Of a DNA stretch of 64,000 nucleotides, positions 8,378-17,124 are shown piece by piece. The position numbers and the translations under genes are program-made. This stretch comes from Allosediminivita pacifica (GTDB lineage Bacteria > Pseudomonadota > Alphaproteobacteria > Rhodobacterales > Rhodobacteraceae). Within the stretch, counting starts at the first letter, position 1; every line of letters starts with the position of its first letter. The notes under the pieces are model-generated. The model was not told the origin of the DNA, searched no databases, and saw nothing but the letters and a program-made list of their open reading frames with translations. The DNA lies in the NCBI RefSeq assembly GCF_003054175.1, contig NZ_QBKN01000001.1:62001-126000 (forward strand). The letters are read 5' to 3'.

Positions 8378-9622
8378 TCAAGTTTCATGAACGGGTGGCA
8401 GCAGGGGGATGAAGCGTGCCATCAGATCGTCGAGATCGCTTTCCTGGCGCAGAGCCTCGGCGGCGGCCTTGCCGGCGCGACGCTGGCCCTCGCCACTTTC
8501 GAGCGCGTGCAGGGCGGTGGTGAGGCTGTCGGCATCGTGGATTTCACTTGCCGCACCTGCCTTCGACAGCCTTGTGAAGGGCGCCCGGAAATTGGCCACG
8601 TCGGGACCGTGCAGGATGGCGGCGCCGAAGGCCGCGGGCTCGTAGGGCGTGTGCCCGCCGCGGTCGTTGAGCGTGCCACCGATGAAGACGCGGCCCGCAA
8701 GCGCGTACCAGAGAGGCATCTCGCCCATGGTGTCGGCAAGGTAGACCTGCGCGTCACCTGGCGCCTCGCCCAGACTGCGACGGGCAAGGGTGAGACCGGT
8801 CGCATTTACGAGTTCGGCCACCTCGGCGCCGCGTCGCGGGTGGCGGGGGGCGAGGATGAGGCGTGCCTGCGGTTCGGAGCCGCGCAGCTTGCGATGCGCC
8901 GCGATCACGATCTCTTCCTCGCCGGGGTGGGTGGAGGCCGCGAGCCATGTCTGATCGCGCGAGAAGGCCTCGGCCAAGGCGGAATCGGGCGCCATGTCGG
9001 GCGGCGTGTAGAGCGACTTCAGGTCCATCACGGGCGCCTCGGCCCGTTCGGGCAGCCCCAGCGCGCGCAGCCGGTCACGGCTGTCGGGATCCTGCGCCGA
9101 GGCGAGCGTCACATGGTCGAGCAGGCGACGCCCCAGCCGACCGAAGCGATGCCAGAGCCGCGCCGTGCCCGGCCGCATGCGAGCGCCGAGCAGGATCACG
9201 GGGCCGGGGCAGTTCAGCAGTCTGTGCGGCCAGAGCTCCGATTCGAGCGCGACATGGGCGACGACGTTCCAGCGCCGGATGACGCGGCGGGTGACCCAGC
9301 CGAGGTCGACCGGCGCGGGGCGGGCGGTGACGCCCTCGAGGTTCCAGCGGCCCACCATCTCGACCCCGGTTGTGCTGTTGCAGGTCACCAGAAGCGACAG
9401 GTCCGGACGGCGGGCCCGCAGTGCCTCGATTACCGGGCGGGCCGAGGCGAGTTCGCCGTTCGAGGCACCGTGCAGCCAGATGTGCGGACGGTCGTCCGGC
9501 GGCGCTGATCCGCCACCGAGCCGCGCGCGCAGCACGTCGCGGCCATCGCGACGCAGCGCGCGGCTGAGCGCGTGAAGTGCGAAGAGCGTGATGAGCAGGC
9601 GATAGAGCAGCAAATGGGCCAT
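8378..9622 (-). CDS. waaA: 3-deoxy-D-manno-octulosonic acid (Kdo) transferase
   Basis: Inner-membrane glycosyltransferase that adds Kdo from CMP-Kdo to lipid IVA in lipopolysaccharide synthesis. The 414 residues begin with a membrane-anchoring hydrophobic helix (LLLYRLLITLFALHALSRAL). The N-terminal Rossmann domain carries IWLHGASNGELASA with the catalytic Glu at about 57. The C-terminal domain has the CMP-Kdo site region FIGGTLNDRGGHTPYEPAAF. ATG 9622 was preferred because the longer frame upstream is low-complexity basic sequence. It is upstream of DUF1178 by 50 bp on the same strand and could be the first gene of that transcript. Confidence 0.93.
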   Translation of the reverse strand: MAHLLLYRLLITLFALHALSRALRRDGRDVLRARLGGGSAPPDDRPHIWLHGASNGELASARPVIEALRARRPDLSLLVTCNSTTGVEMVGRWNLEGVTARPAPVDLGWVTRRVIRRWNVVAHVALESELWPHRLLNCPGPVILLGARMRPGTARLWHRFGRLGRRLLDHVTLASAQDPDSRDRLRALGLPERAEAPVMDLKSLYTPPDMAPDSALAEAFSRDQTWLAASTHPGEEEIVIAAHRKLRGSEPQARLILAPRHPRRGAEVAELVNATGLTLARRSLGEAPGDAQVYLADTMGEMPLWYALAGRVFIGGTLNDRGGHTPYEPAAFGAAILHGPDVANFRAPFTRLSKAGAASEIHDADSLTTALHALESGEGQRRAGKAAAEALRQESDLDDLMARFIPLLPPVHET

Positions 9623-9844
9623 CCGGTCCGGAACAGAGGCCCGCTTAGAAGGCGGGGAAGGCCTTGGCAAGCGCGGGGAGGGGCGACGGATCTGCACCGG
9701 CCTGGGCCGGAAACGGAGGGTGGGATGCGGAGGCAACCTGAGCGCACGCCGGATTTCGCTTCGATGGCAATGCCTTGAGGCGGTCCGACCAGACGTCGCG
9801 GTGGCAGGTTATGCAAGTGTCGCAGGGGATCTCGGGAAGGGGAA

Positions 9845-9919
<75 letters not shown>

Positions 9920-10012
9920 CCGTTTCCGAATGTGGGCGGTGCTTAGACGCAAATTTCGCGGCACGCAAGCGCAATCTGGACGCTTTTTTTCGCCTGCGGT
10001 AGACAGGGGCCC

Positions 10013-10189
10013 ATGGATCGCAAACCACCCCGCAACGACCGCTCCGAGGCAAGCCGCGAAGACCGGCTCAAGGCCGCGCTTAAGTCGAATCTCGCGCGCC
10101 GCAAGCAGCAGGCGCGTGCCCGCGCGGAGCCCCCCGCCCCCGAAACGTCGGAAGAAACCGACGGCACACCGAGCAGAAACAAGGACTGA
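10013..10189 (+). CDS. Small basic protein upstream of murA
   Basis: A 58-codon ORF beginning [19 protein letters not shown] and ending with TGA at 10187-10189, 5 bp before the murA start. The composition is strongly charged, with a predicted helix ([20 protein letters not shown]) followed by an acidic, Pro-rich tail. Small proteins of this style, with an LKAALKANLARRK-type helix, precede murA in many Rhodobacteraceae, so I take it as real; its function is unknown. It probably shares the murA transcript and may be translationally coupled to it. Confidence 0.7.
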   Translation: MDRKPPRNDRSEASREDRLKAALKSNLARRKQQARARAEPPAPETSEETDGTPSRNKD

Positions 10190-10194
10190 CAGGC

Positions 10195-11466
10195 ATGGAC
10201 CAGATCATCGTCACGGGGAACGGCGCGCTCAGCGGCGACATCCCCATCGCGGGCGCGAAGAATGCCTGCCTCACCCTGATGCCGGCCACGCTGCTGTCGG
10301 ATGAACCGCTGACGCTGACCAACGCGCCGCGGCTTTCCGACATCCGGACCATGACCGAGCTTCTGAGCTCGCTCGGCTCCGAGGTGTCGTCGCTGGCCGA
10401 CGGGCACGTGCTGGCGCTGTCGTCGCACAATGTCACGAGCCGCCGGGCCGACTACGACATCGTGCGCAAGATGCGAGCCTCGATCCTCGTGCTCGGTCCC
10501 ATGCTCGCACGCGAGGGCTATGCCGAGGTGTCGCTGCCCGGCGGTTGCGCCATCGGTGCGCGGCCCGTGGACCTGCACCTTCAGGCGCTCGAGGCGATGG
10601 GCGCCGAAATGGACCTGCGCGACGGCTATGTGCACGCCACCGCGCCCGACGGCGGGCTGAAGGGGGCCACCTTCGAATTCCCGCTGGTCTCGGTCGGGGC
10701 GACCGAAAACGCGCTGCTGGCCGCGACACTGGCCAAGGGCACCACGGTCCTCAAGAACGCCGCCCGCGAACCCGAGATCGTCGACCTGGCCGAGTGCCTC
10801 CGCAAGATGGGCGCCCAGATCGAGGGCGAGGGCACCCACACCATCACCATCGAGGGCGTCGAGCGCCTTGGCGGGGCCACCCATCGCGTGGTGACCGATC
10901 GGATCGAGCTTGGCACCTACATGCTGGCCCCCGCGATCTGCGGCGGCGACGTCACCTGCCTCGGCGGGCGCATCGACCTGTTGCAGGCCTTCTGCGAGAA
11001 ACTCGACGCGGCCGGTATTTCGGTCGAGGAGACCGAAAAGGGCCTGCGCGTGCGGCGCGGCAATGGCCGGGTCAAGGCCGTCGACGTCACGACCGAGCCC
11101 TTCCCGGGCTTCCCCACCGACCTGCAGGCGCAGATGATGGCGCTGCTCTGCACCGCCGAGGGCACCAGCGTGCTCGAAGAGAAGATCTTCGAAAACCGCT
11201 TCATGCACGCGCCCGAACTCATGCGGATGGGGGCGAGCATCGACGTGCACGGCGGCACCGCCCGCGTGAGCGGCGTCGACAAGCTGCGCGGCGCGCCGGT
11301 CATGGCGACCGACCTGCGGGCCTCGGTCTCTCTGATCCTGGCCGGGCTCGCCGCCGAGGGCGAGACCGTGGTGAGCCGCGTCTACCACCTCGACCGCGGC
11401 TACGAGCACGTGGTGCGCAAGCTGTCGGGTGTCGGCGCCAAGATTCAGCGGGTCGCGGCCCAATGA
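10195..11466 (+). CDS. murA: UDP-N-acetylglucosamine 1-carboxyvinyltransferase
   Basis: MurA transfers enolpyruvate from PEP to UDP-GlcNAc, the first committed step of peptidoglycan synthesis in the cytoplasm. The 423 residues have the EPSP-synthase-type two-domain fold. GAKNA near residue 20 carries the conserved Lys22 and Asn23, and [15 protein letters not shown] carries the catalytic Cys at about 118, the fosfomycin target. [19 protein letters not shown] and [14 protein letters not shown] are further family signatures. The next gene starts inside its stop codon (ATGA overlap), marking an operon with DUF2948. Confidence 0.97.
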   Translation: MDQIIVTGNGALSGDIPIAGAKNACLTLMPATLLSDEPLTLTNAPRLSDIRTMTELLSSLGSEVSSLADGHVLALSSHNVTSRRADYDIVRKMRASILVLGPMLAREGYAEVSLPGGCAIGARPVDLHLQALEAMGAEMDLRDGYVHATAPDGGLKGATFEFPLVSVGATENALLAATLAKGTTVLKNAAREPEIVDLAECLRKMGAQIEGEGTHTITIEGVERLGGATHRVVTDRIELGTYMLAPAICGGDVTCLGGRIDLLQAFCEKLDAAGISVEETEKGLRVRRGNGRVKAVDVTTEPFPGFPTDLQAQMMALLCTAEGTSVLEEKIFENRFMHAPELMRMGASIDVHGGTARVSGVDKLRGAPVMATDLRASVSLILAGLAAEGETVVSRVYHLDRGYEHVVRKLSGVGAKIQRVAAQ

Positions 11467-11936
11467 CCGAGGACGCCCGTTTCGAGGACGGCGGCGAGAA
11501 GCCGCTCTATCTGGGGGCGCTCGACCCCGACGATCTGCAGGTGATCTCGGCGTTGGTGCAGGACGCGGTCCTGCAGGTGTCCGAGATCCGCTGGCAGGCG
11601 GGGCAGCGCCGGCTGGCGCTGCTCGTCAACCGTCTGCGGCGCGAGGCCTCGGTCGCGGAACCGCAGGCCCCCGAACGCGTTCGCGCCTTGATGGTTGTCG
11701 ACAACGTTCTTCGGGTGGCCAGCCAGGGCATCGACCGCTCCGATCCGGATCTCGTGCTGTCCATCCTCTCCGTCGGCTTCGAGCCGGGCGAGGACGGGAC
11801 AGGCGCCGTGGTTTTCACCCTTGCCGGGGACGGGGCCATCAAGGCCGAGGTCGAGGCGCTCGACGTGGTGCTGCGCGACGTGACGCGGCCTTACCTTGCG
11901 CCATCGGGGAAGGTGCCGGTCCACCCGGAAGACTGA
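11463..11936 (+). CDS. DUF2948 family protein
   Basis: A 157-residue conserved protein of unknown function that is found next to murA and hisD in Rhodobacterales. It starts [20 protein letters not shown], followed by [18 protein letters not shown] and an LLVNRLRRE segment. The C-terminal part has an Asp/Glu-rich conserved stretch ([20 protein letters not shown]). The ATGA overlap with murA implies coupled translation. No catalytic motif or membrane segment is visible. Confidence 0.9.
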   Translation: MTEDARFEDGGEKPLYLGALDPDDLQVISALVQDAVLQVSEIRWQAGQRRLALLVNRLRREASVAEPQAPERVRALMVVDNVLRVASQGIDRSDPDLVLSILSVGFEPGEDGTGAVVFTLAGDGAIKAEVEALDVVLRDVTRPYLAPSGKVPVHPED

Positions 11937-11998
11937 GCTTGGGGTAACGCTCCATAAGACGTGTAAGTGAACAGGAAGCCGCGACCCGCATTCTGCCC

Positions 11999-12514
11999 GT
12001 GGGCTACGAGATCGACCAGAAGGACCGGCTGCGCGCGCTGGTCGGCGACTGGGCCGGTTTCGCGCAGGGCAACGACGGGATCGGCTTGTCGGAACGCTCG
12101 GTGCTGGGCCGCAGCGTCTGGCGCTATTTCAGCGGGGGCGAGATCGCCGACCTGATGGAGCGGCTTTTCCGCGCGACCCGGCAGCAGGGCGTTCCGCTTT
12201 CGGTGGCGCAGCGCTGCGACGCGCCGGGGATGATCCGCCGCTACGAGATGAGGATCGTTCCGCTCAGCCGAGGTGGATTGCGCATCACCCATGTGCCGCG
12301 TGGCGTGACCCCCTGTGGCCCGGTGACCCCGGGCCACCCGGTCTGGCACACCAAGCCGCTGGAGCGTTGTGCCGTGTGCTGCGACTACAAGCTTGGTGAG
12401 CGTTGGCAGATGGTGCCGCTGGGGGAACGGCAGCTGCCCGAGGTCGATCACTACACGGTCTGTCCGAAGTGCAGGGCCCGCGCCGAGGCCGCCATGGGAG
12501 CCACGGGCCGCTAG
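11999..12514 (+). CDS. PAS-like protein with C-terminal Cys cluster
   Basis: A protein of about 171 residues. The N-terminal two thirds (ALVGDWAGFAQGNDG, VLGRSVWRYFSGGEIADLMERLF) resemble the PAS folds of small alphaproteobacterial signalling proteins. The C-terminus carries CAVCC and CPKC about 30 residues apart, a possible zinc site. The start is uncertain: GTG 11999 is the first common start codon, but the frame is open back to 11948 and continues with plausible coding sequence, so an unusual upstream start is possible; no good ribosome site was found for either. It sits between two genes (DUF2948, hisD) that are usually close neighbours in the family, so it looks like an insertion. Confidence 0.65.
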   Translation: MGYEIDQKDRLRALVGDWAGFAQGNDGIGLSERSVLGRSVWRYFSGGEIADLMERLFRATRQQGVPLSVAQRCDAPGMIRRYEMRIVPLSRGGLRITHVPRGVTPCGPVTPGHPVWHTKPLERCAVCCDYKLGERWQMVPLGERQLPEVDHYTVCPKCRARAEAAMGATGR

Positions 12515-12574
12515 CGGCGCTTGAGGCGACAGGCCCGGCGCGCTATGTGGCGCGAAATTTCCCGGAGGTCTGCC

Positions 12575-13876
12575 ATGCCCGTCTTTCTCGACACCACCGA
12601 GACCGGCTTCGACGCCGCGTTCGAGGCGCTGCTCACCGCCAAGCGCGAGGACAGCCCCGACGTCGATGAGACCGTGGCCGGGATCATCGCGGACGTGCGC
12701 GCCCGCGGCGACGCGGCCCTGATCGAGCTGACGGCCAAATTCGACAGGCTCGCTCTGTCGCAACAGACGCTCGCCGTCTCGCGCGCCGAGGTCGATGCCG
12801 AGATCGCCAAGGTCTCGGCCGAGGACCGCGCGGCGCTTGAACTGGCCGCGCAGCGCATCCGGGCCTACCACGTCCGCCAGATGCCCGAGGATGCCAAATG
12901 GACCGATCCCGAGGGCGCCATGCTGGGCTGGCGCTGGACGCCGGTCTCGGCCGCGGGGCTTTACGTGCCCGGGGGGCTGGCCTCCTATCCTTCCTCGGTG
13001 CTGATGAACGCCATTCCCGCCAAAGTGGCGGGGGTCGGGCGGCTCGCCATCACCGTGCCCACGCCTGACGGGGTGATGAACCCGCTTGTGCTGCTCGCCG
13101 CGCGCATCGCAGGGGTGGACGAGATCTACCGCGTGGGCGGCGCGCAGGCCATCGCAGCGCTGGCCTACGGGACCGAGACAATCGCGCCGGTGGACAAGAT
13201 CACCGGGCCGGGCAATGCTTTCGTGGCGGCGGCCAAGCGGCGCGTCTTCGGCAAGGTGGGCATCGACATGATCGCGGGCCCCTCGGAAATCCTGGTGATC
13301 GCCGAGGGCGACAACGATCCCGACTGGGTGGCGCTCGACCTGCTGAGCCAGGCCGAACACGACGAGAGCGCCCAGTCGATCCTGATCACCCCCGACGCGG
13401 CCTTCGGCCGGGCGGTGGCCGAGGCGGTTGAAAAACGCCTGCCCGATCTCGAACGCGGCCAGATCGCGGGTGCGAGCTGGCGCGATTTCGGCGCCGTCAT
13501 CGTGACCCGCGACCTCGACGAGGCGGCGGCCCTGTCGAACCGCGTCGCCCCCGAGCACCTCGAACTCTGCGTCGCCGACCCCGAGGCGCTGTCGGAGAAG
13601 ATCACCCACGCGGGCGCCATCTTCCTCGGCCAGTGGACGCCCGAGGCGATCGGGGATTACGTGGGCGGACCGAACCACGTGCTGCCCACGGCGCGCTCGG
13701 CGCGGTTCAGCTCGGGGCTTTCGGTGATGGACTTCCTCAAGCGGACCACGCTGGCGAAGATGACCCCCGAAAGCCTGCGCGCCATCGGGCCGGCGGCGGC
13801 GACGCTGGCCACCTCGGAGAGCCTCGAGGCGCATGGGCTGAGCGTGCTGGCGCGGCTCGACAAGCTGAACCGCTGA
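12575..13876 (+). CDS. hisD: Histidinol dehydrogenase
   Basis: HisD oxidises L-histidinol to L-histidine in two NAD-dependent steps, the end of histidine synthesis. The 433 residues show the family signature around IDMIAGPSEILVIA and the NAD/zinc region LLSQAEHDESAQSILIT. The catalytic pair Glu327-His328 lies in APEHLEL. A final [20 protein letters not shown] segment is typical. ATG 12575 is preceded by GGAGGTC. By family knowledge the active site holds zinc and the enzyme is a cytoplasmic dimer. Confidence 0.97.
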   Translation: MPVFLDTTETGFDAAFEALLTAKREDSPDVDETVAGIIADVRARGDAALIELTAKFDRLALSQQTLAVSRAEVDAEIAKVSAEDRAALELAAQRIRAYHVRQMPEDAKWTDPEGAMLGWRWTPVSAAGLYVPGGLASYPSSVLMNAIPAKVAGVGRLAITVPTPDGVMNPLVLLAARIAGVDEIYRVGGAQAIAALAYGTETIAPVDKITGPGNAFVAAAKRRVFGKVGIDMIAGPSEILVIAEGDNDPDWVALDLLSQAEHDESAQSILITPDAAFGRAVAEAVEKRLPDLERGQIAGASWRDFGAVIVTRDLDEAAALSNRVAPEHLELCVADPEALSEKITHAGAIFLGQWTPEAIGDYVGGPNHVLPTARSARFSSGLSVMDFLKRTTLAKMTPESLRAIGPAAATLATSESLEAHGLSVLARLDKLNR

Positions 13877-13991
13877 AAGGGCGTCCCGGGCCGGGACATC
13901 TTTCCGTTCTATATGAATCAATGGCTTACAGAGACGAATTTACCGTTTCTTAGGAATGTCCCGCGAAAGGGGCAGCCCGGGAGGGCAACAC

Positions 13992-14285
13992 ATGAGCGAC
14001 AATGAGGCCGCCCAGGTCCACCTCAACGGCCATCTGATCTGCAGCAGCCCTGACGAGCTGGCGACGGTCGAGACTTACCTGCCCGACCACATCCGCCTGA
14101 CCCGCGCGGAGCCCGGCTGCCTGTCCTTCGATGTCACGCAGACCGAGGACCCGATGGTCTGGCGCGTCGCCGAATGCTTCATCGACCGCGCCGCCTTCGA
14201 GGCGCACCAGAGACGCGTGAAAGCCTCGGATTGGGGCCGGGCCACCGCGGGCATCCGACGCGCCTACGAGGTGACCGGGACCTGA
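13992..14285 (+). CDS. Antibiotic biosynthesis monooxygenase (ABM) family protein
   Basis: A 97-residue protein of the dimeric alpha/beta barrel ABM type (YgiN-like putative quinol monooxygenases). VHLNGHLICSSPDELATV is followed by HIRLTRAEPGCLSFDVTQ, the conserved helix and strand of the family, and then VAECFIDRAAFEAHQ. The substrate is unknown. It lies 116 bp after hisD and is followed by a dispersed intergenic repeat, so it may end the hisD transcript. A start at ATG 13992 was chosen; the upstream in-frame ATG adds 12 residues without similarity. Confidence 0.8.
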   Translation: MSDNEAAQVHLNGHLICSSPDELATVETYLPDHIRLTRAEPGCLSFDVTQTEDPMVWRVAECFIDRAAFEAHQRRVKASDWGRATAGIRRAYEVTGT

Positions 14286-14286
14286 C

Positions 14287-14343
14287 GCCGCCCCTTCTTC
14301 TTGGCAGAAATACTCCGGGGAGCGCGAGGGGCTGGCCCCTCGC
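14287..14343 (-). repeat. Dispersed Rhodobacteraceae-type intergenic element, copy 1
   Basis: Read on the minus strand the element has a perfect hairpin (CGAGGGGC/GCCCCTCG at 14325-14342), then CCCCGGAGTATTT, then a purine-rich GCCAAGAAGAAGG tail. The second copy (33620-33683) has the same order: GC hairpin, CCCCGAGGTATTT, GCGAAAAGAAG. Elements of this layout are common between genes in Rhodobacteraceae. A role as terminator or transcript end is inference. Confidence 0.55.
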
Positions 14344-14367
14344 TTCCGCACTCAGCCACCCGCGCCG

Positions 14368-14946
14368 TCAGTCGCAGAGCGCACGCCGGGTGAGATCCTG
14401 CATCCGCACCACATAGACCTCTTCGCTCCAGCCGCAGTCGCGGCAGAGGTGGTCCCAGTTGCGCACCGACAGCAGTGTCCAGAGCAGGTCGATGGCCTGC
14501 TGCTCGGACAGATCGACCCGCAGGCAGCCGTCCGCCGACAGCGCCCGCACCGCCGCCGCGCAGCCATCGCGCATGGCGGCCATGCGGTCGTCCCAGGCGG
14601 CGCGGGCCTCGGCGTCGGTGTCGTACATGGCCATGAGGGCTCGTGCGACGGCGTGCACCTTGGGGATGTAGCTGCCCCAGGCCGCGACCCAGGCATCGAG
14701 CCGGGCGGGTCCGTCGGGGGCTGTGCGACTGGGGGCGAGGAGCCGGTCGATCTCGTTCACCTCGTCCATCCAGCGGGTCAGCGCCACCAGCAGGTCGGCG
14801 CGGGTGGAAAAATGCAGGTAGACGGCCTGACGGCTGATGCCTGCGGCCTTGGCGATATCGGACATGCGAACCTGTCCGCCCCCTTCGAGAAGCTGGCGAG
14901 CGGCGGCGAGGATTTTCGTGCGGGTGTGGGAAGACTCACTTGACAT
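14368..14946 (-). CDS. TetR family transcriptional regulator
   Basis: A 192-residue repressor-type regulator. The N-terminal helix-turn-helix is MSDIAKAAGISRQAVYLHFS (residues about 28-47), preceded by TRTKILAAARQLLEGGG. The C-terminal half is a helical ligand-binding and dimerisation domain. It is divergent from the NAD(P)-binding protein gene, and two perfect palindromes lie between them, one covering its own start codon, so autorepression and control of the neighbour are likely. The inducer is unknown. Confidence 0.9.
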   Translation of the reverse strand: MSSESSHTRTKILAAARQLLEGGGQVRMSDIAKAAGISRQAVYLHFSTRADLLVALTRWMDEVNEIDRLLAPSRTAPDGPARLDAWVAAWGSYIPKVHAVARALMAMYDTDAEARAAWDDRMAAMRDGCAAAVRALSADGCLRVDLSEQQAIDLLWTLLSVRNWDHLCRDCGWSEEVYVVRMQDLTRRALCD

Positions 14947-14956
14947 GGCGTCAAGT
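14938..14956. promoter_or_regulatory. TetR operator 1 (over the regulator's start codon)
   Basis: ACTTGAC-N5-GTCAAGT is a perfect inverted repeat of 19 bp. It covers the ATG of the TetR gene (14944-14946). Together with operator 2, centred 42 bp away (four helical turns), it is the likely binding site of the TetR protein. Confidence 0.75.
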
Positions 14957-14978
14957 ACGACGCAGAAGCTCCCCTGTC

Positions 14979-14999
14979 AACTTGACACTATGTCAAGTT
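14979..14999. promoter_or_regulatory. TetR operator 2 (upstream of the NAD-binding protein gene)
   Basis: AACTTGAC-N5-GTCAAGTT is a perfect inverted repeat of 21 bp whose half-site matches operator 1. It ends 21 bp before ATG 15021, so bound repressor would block transcription or initiation of the target gene. Confidence 0.75.
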
Positions 15000-15020
15000 C
15001 ATCCCGAAAAGGAAATTGCC

Positions 15021-15680
15021 ATGACCGTCCCCTCCCATCCCGCCCAGCCGCGTTCCGTCATCGTCTTCGGCGCCACCGGTTCCGTCGGATCCCTTGCAGT
15101 GCAGAGCTTGCTCGACGAGGGCCACGCCGTGACCGCCTTTGCCCGGCGTCCCGAAAGGCTCGGGGTGCAGCATGCAAGGCTGCGCCGCATCGCGAGCGAT
15201 GCGCTGGATTTCGAAAGCGTCAGCGCGGCCATGCCGGGGCACGATGCGGCGATCGTGACGCTCGGAGCCGGGTCCGCGCTGCGCTCGCGCATCCGTTCGG
15301 AAGGCACGCTGAACGTGATCCGCGCGATGCAGGTGCATGGCGTGCCCCGGCTGGTGGTGCAGAGCACGCTCGGCGCGCATGAAAGCTGGGGCAATCTCGA
15401 TTTCTGGTGGAAGCGGGTGATGTTCGGCGCGCTGCTGCGGCCGGTGCACCGCGACCACGAGTTGCAGGAACAGCTTGTCCGGGCGAGCGGGCTCGATTGG
15501 ACCATCGTGCGCCCTTCGGCCTTTGTCGACGGTCCCGCGACGGGCGCCTTCCGCGTGGGTTTCGCGCCCGTCGAGCGGAACCTGAAGCTCAGGATCGCGC
15601 GGGCGGACGTGGCGGAGTTCCTGGCGCGGCAGTTGTGCGAGCGGGCCTGGTCGGGCCGCGCGGTCGGGATCTCGACCTGA
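15021..15680 (+). CDS. NAD(P)-binding protein (atypical SDR, NmrA-like)
   Basis: A 219-residue protein with a Rossmann start SVIVFGATGSVGSLAVQSLL (GxTGxxG type). It continues FARRPERLG, GHDAAIVTLGAG and LDWTIVRPSAFVDG, the pattern of NmrA-like atypical SDRs related to biliverdin reductase B and flavin reductases. It lacks the classical Tyr-x-x-x-Lys pair, so a redox sensor or quinone/flavin reductase role is as likely as a dehydrogenase. It is the apparent target of the divergent TetR regulator. ATG 15021 follows AAGGAAA 6 bp upstream. Confidence 0.85.
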   Translation: MTVPSHPAQPRSVIVFGATGSVGSLAVQSLLDEGHAVTAFARRPERLGVQHARLRRIASDALDFESVSAAMPGHDAAIVTLGAGSALRSRIRSEGTLNVIRAMQVHGVPRLVVQSTLGAHESWGNLDFWWKRVMFGALLRPVHRDHELQEQLVRASGLDWTIVRPSAFVDGPATGAFRVGFAPVERNLKLRIARADVAEFLARQLCERAWSGRAVGIST

Positions 15681-15762
15681 GGGCGGGCATGTCCCGCAGG
15701 ACATATTGTCAAGTCGTGCGGGCGGCTGCTATCCCTGATGCCGCACCTGCGAAAGTCCGCCC

Positions 15763-16242
15763 ATGAGCCGCATCGCGCATATCGACCTGGACGACGCCAA
15801 CCTGCCGCCGCCGACGCCCGAGATCGAGCAGGAGCGGCGGGTGGCGATGTTCGACCTGATGGAGCAGAACAGCTTTGTCCTTCCGGCGCGGGCGGACCGC
15901 GAGGTGCCGCCCGGGCCCTACAACGTGGGCCTGTCGATCCGGGACAAGCGGCTGGTCTTCGACGTGGCGACCGAGGCGCAGGAACAGGCGGCCGAGTTCC
16001 ACCTGTCGCTGTCGCCCTTCCGGCAGGTGGTCAAGGACTACTTCCAGATCTGCAAGAGCTACTTCGACGCCGTGAAGACCCTGCCGCCCAGCCAGATCGA
16101 GACCATCGACATGGCCCGGCGCGGCATCCACAACGAGGGCGCGCGCATCCTGCAGGAGCGCCTGGAGGGCAAGGTCGAGGTCGACGACGATACCGCGCGG
16201 CGGCTTTTCACCCTTGTCTGCGTTCTGCACTTCGGGGTCTGA
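15763..16242 (+). CDS. UPF0262 family protein
   Basis: A 159-residue conserved alphaproteobacterial protein of unknown function. Recognisable segments are MSRIAHIDLDDANLPPPTPE near the start, then NVGLSIRDKRLVFDV, LSPFRQVVKDYFQICKSY and IDMARRGIHNEGARIL. It is usually found between hisD and a low-molecular-weight phosphatase gene, as here, although an accessory block lies between it and hisD in this genome. The phosphatase gene starts 3 bp after its stop, indicating an operon. Confidence 0.93.
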   Translation: MSRIAHIDLDDANLPPPTPEIEQERRVAMFDLMEQNSFVLPARADREVPPGPYNVGLSIRDKRLVFDVATEAQEQAAEFHLSLSPFRQVVKDYFQICKSYFDAVKTLPPSQIETIDMARRGIHNEGARILQERLEGKVEVDDDTARRLFTLVCVLHFGV

Positions 16243-16245
16243 GGC

Positions 16246-16710
16246 GTGGGCGGGCTTCCCCAGTCGATCCTCTTCTGCTGCGACCACAACACCGTCCGGT
16301 CCCCGATGGCCGAAGGCATCATGAAGAAGGTCTTCGGGACCGAGATCTACGTGCAGTCCGTGGGCGTGGTGAACGACCTGGAAATCGACGGTTTCGCCAT
16401 CGCGGTCTGTTCCGAGATCGGAGTGGAACTGGCGCGACACCGGGCGCGCAGCTTCGAGGAACTCGAAAGCATGGGCGAGGCGCTGTCGGGTTTCGACCTG
16501 GTCGTGGCGATGTCCGATGCCTCGCGGCGGGTGGCGCTTGAGATGACGCGCTATTACCACCTCAGCGTGGAATACTGGCCGATCCTCGACCCCACGGGGC
16601 TGGGCGAGACGCGGGAATGCAAGCTCAACGCCTATCGCCAGACGCGGGACCAGATCCGCGGGCGCGTGGTCGACAAATGGGGGCACGCGCGGACGCGTCC
16701 CCTGGTGTGA
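16246..16710 (+). CDS. Low molecular weight protein-tyrosine-phosphatase family protein
   Basis: A 154-residue protein with the phosphate-binding loop C-x5-R as CCDHNTVRSP (Cys12, Arg18), the signature of LMW phosphotyrosine phosphatases and of related arsenate reductases. The general acid is probably the Asp in ILDPTGLGE. Whether it dephosphorylates a protein or reduces arsenate cannot be told; there are no ars genes nearby. It starts with GTG 16246, 3 bp after UPF0262, so translation is coupled. The UPF0262-phosphatase-infA order is conserved in the family, apart from the three genes inserted here. Confidence 0.87.
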   Translation: MGGLPQSILFCCDHNTVRSPMAEGIMKKVFGTEIYVQSVGVVNDLEIDGFAIAVCSEIGVELARHRARSFEELESMGEALSGFDLVVAMSDASRRVALEMTRYYHLSVEYWPILDPTGLGETRECKLNAYRQTRDQIRGRVVDKWGHARTRPLV

Positions 16711-16722
16711 AGGAGTACGAAC

Positions 16723-17124
16723 TTGAACGAGACGCGTGCGGTGATCGAGGCCTATTTCAGGGCCTTCAACGCGGATGACACGGCGGCGATGCTGGACTGC
16801 CTCGCCGAGGACGTGGCCCACCACGTGAACGAGGGGCAGGTGCGCGTGGGCCGTCAGGCCTTTGGCGAGTTCTGCACCCACATGAGCTACTGCTACGCCG
16901 AGCAACTGACCGACATGGTCGTCTTCGCGAGCGAGGACGGCACGCGGGCGGCGGCGGAATACACGGTGAACGGTACCTACAAGGCGACCGACAGCGGGCT
17001 GCCCGAGGCGACGGGCCAGACCTACCGGCTGCCGGCGGGGTCGTTCTTCTCGGTGCGCGACGGGCTCATCAGCCGCGTGGTCACCTACTACAATCTCGCC
17101 GACTGGATCCGGCAGGTGTCTTGA
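16723..17124 (+). CDS. NTF2-like (ketosteroid isomerase-type) protein
   Basis: A 133-residue SnoaL/NTF2-like protein: VIEAYFRAFNADDTAAMLDCLAEDV at the N-terminus and RLPAGSFFSVRDGLISRVVTYYNLADWI at the C-terminus, typical of the ketosteroid-isomerase-related group. It starts with TTG 16723 behind a good site (AAGGAG, 8 bp). Its stop overlaps the next start (TGATG), so it forms a tight unit with the GNAT and carbon-nitrogen hydrolase genes. The three together suggest a small modification pathway, but the substrate is unknown. Confidence 0.82.
   Translation: MNETRAVIEAYFRAFNADDTAAMLDCLAEDVAHHVNEGQVRVGRQAFGEFCTHMSYCYAEQLTDMVVFASEDGTRAAAEYTVNGTYKATDSGLPEATGQTYRLPAGSFFSVRDGLISRVVTYYNLADWIRQVS

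Noticed and set aside
11891-13921. Long minus-strand open frame opposite hisD
   Set aside because: Shadow of hisD and the PAS-like gene; low-complexity His/Arg/Gly composition.
15700-15716. Third TetR half-site (TGTCAAGT) after the NAD-binding protein gene
   Set aside because: Only one half of the palindrome is present; the opposite arm does not match.
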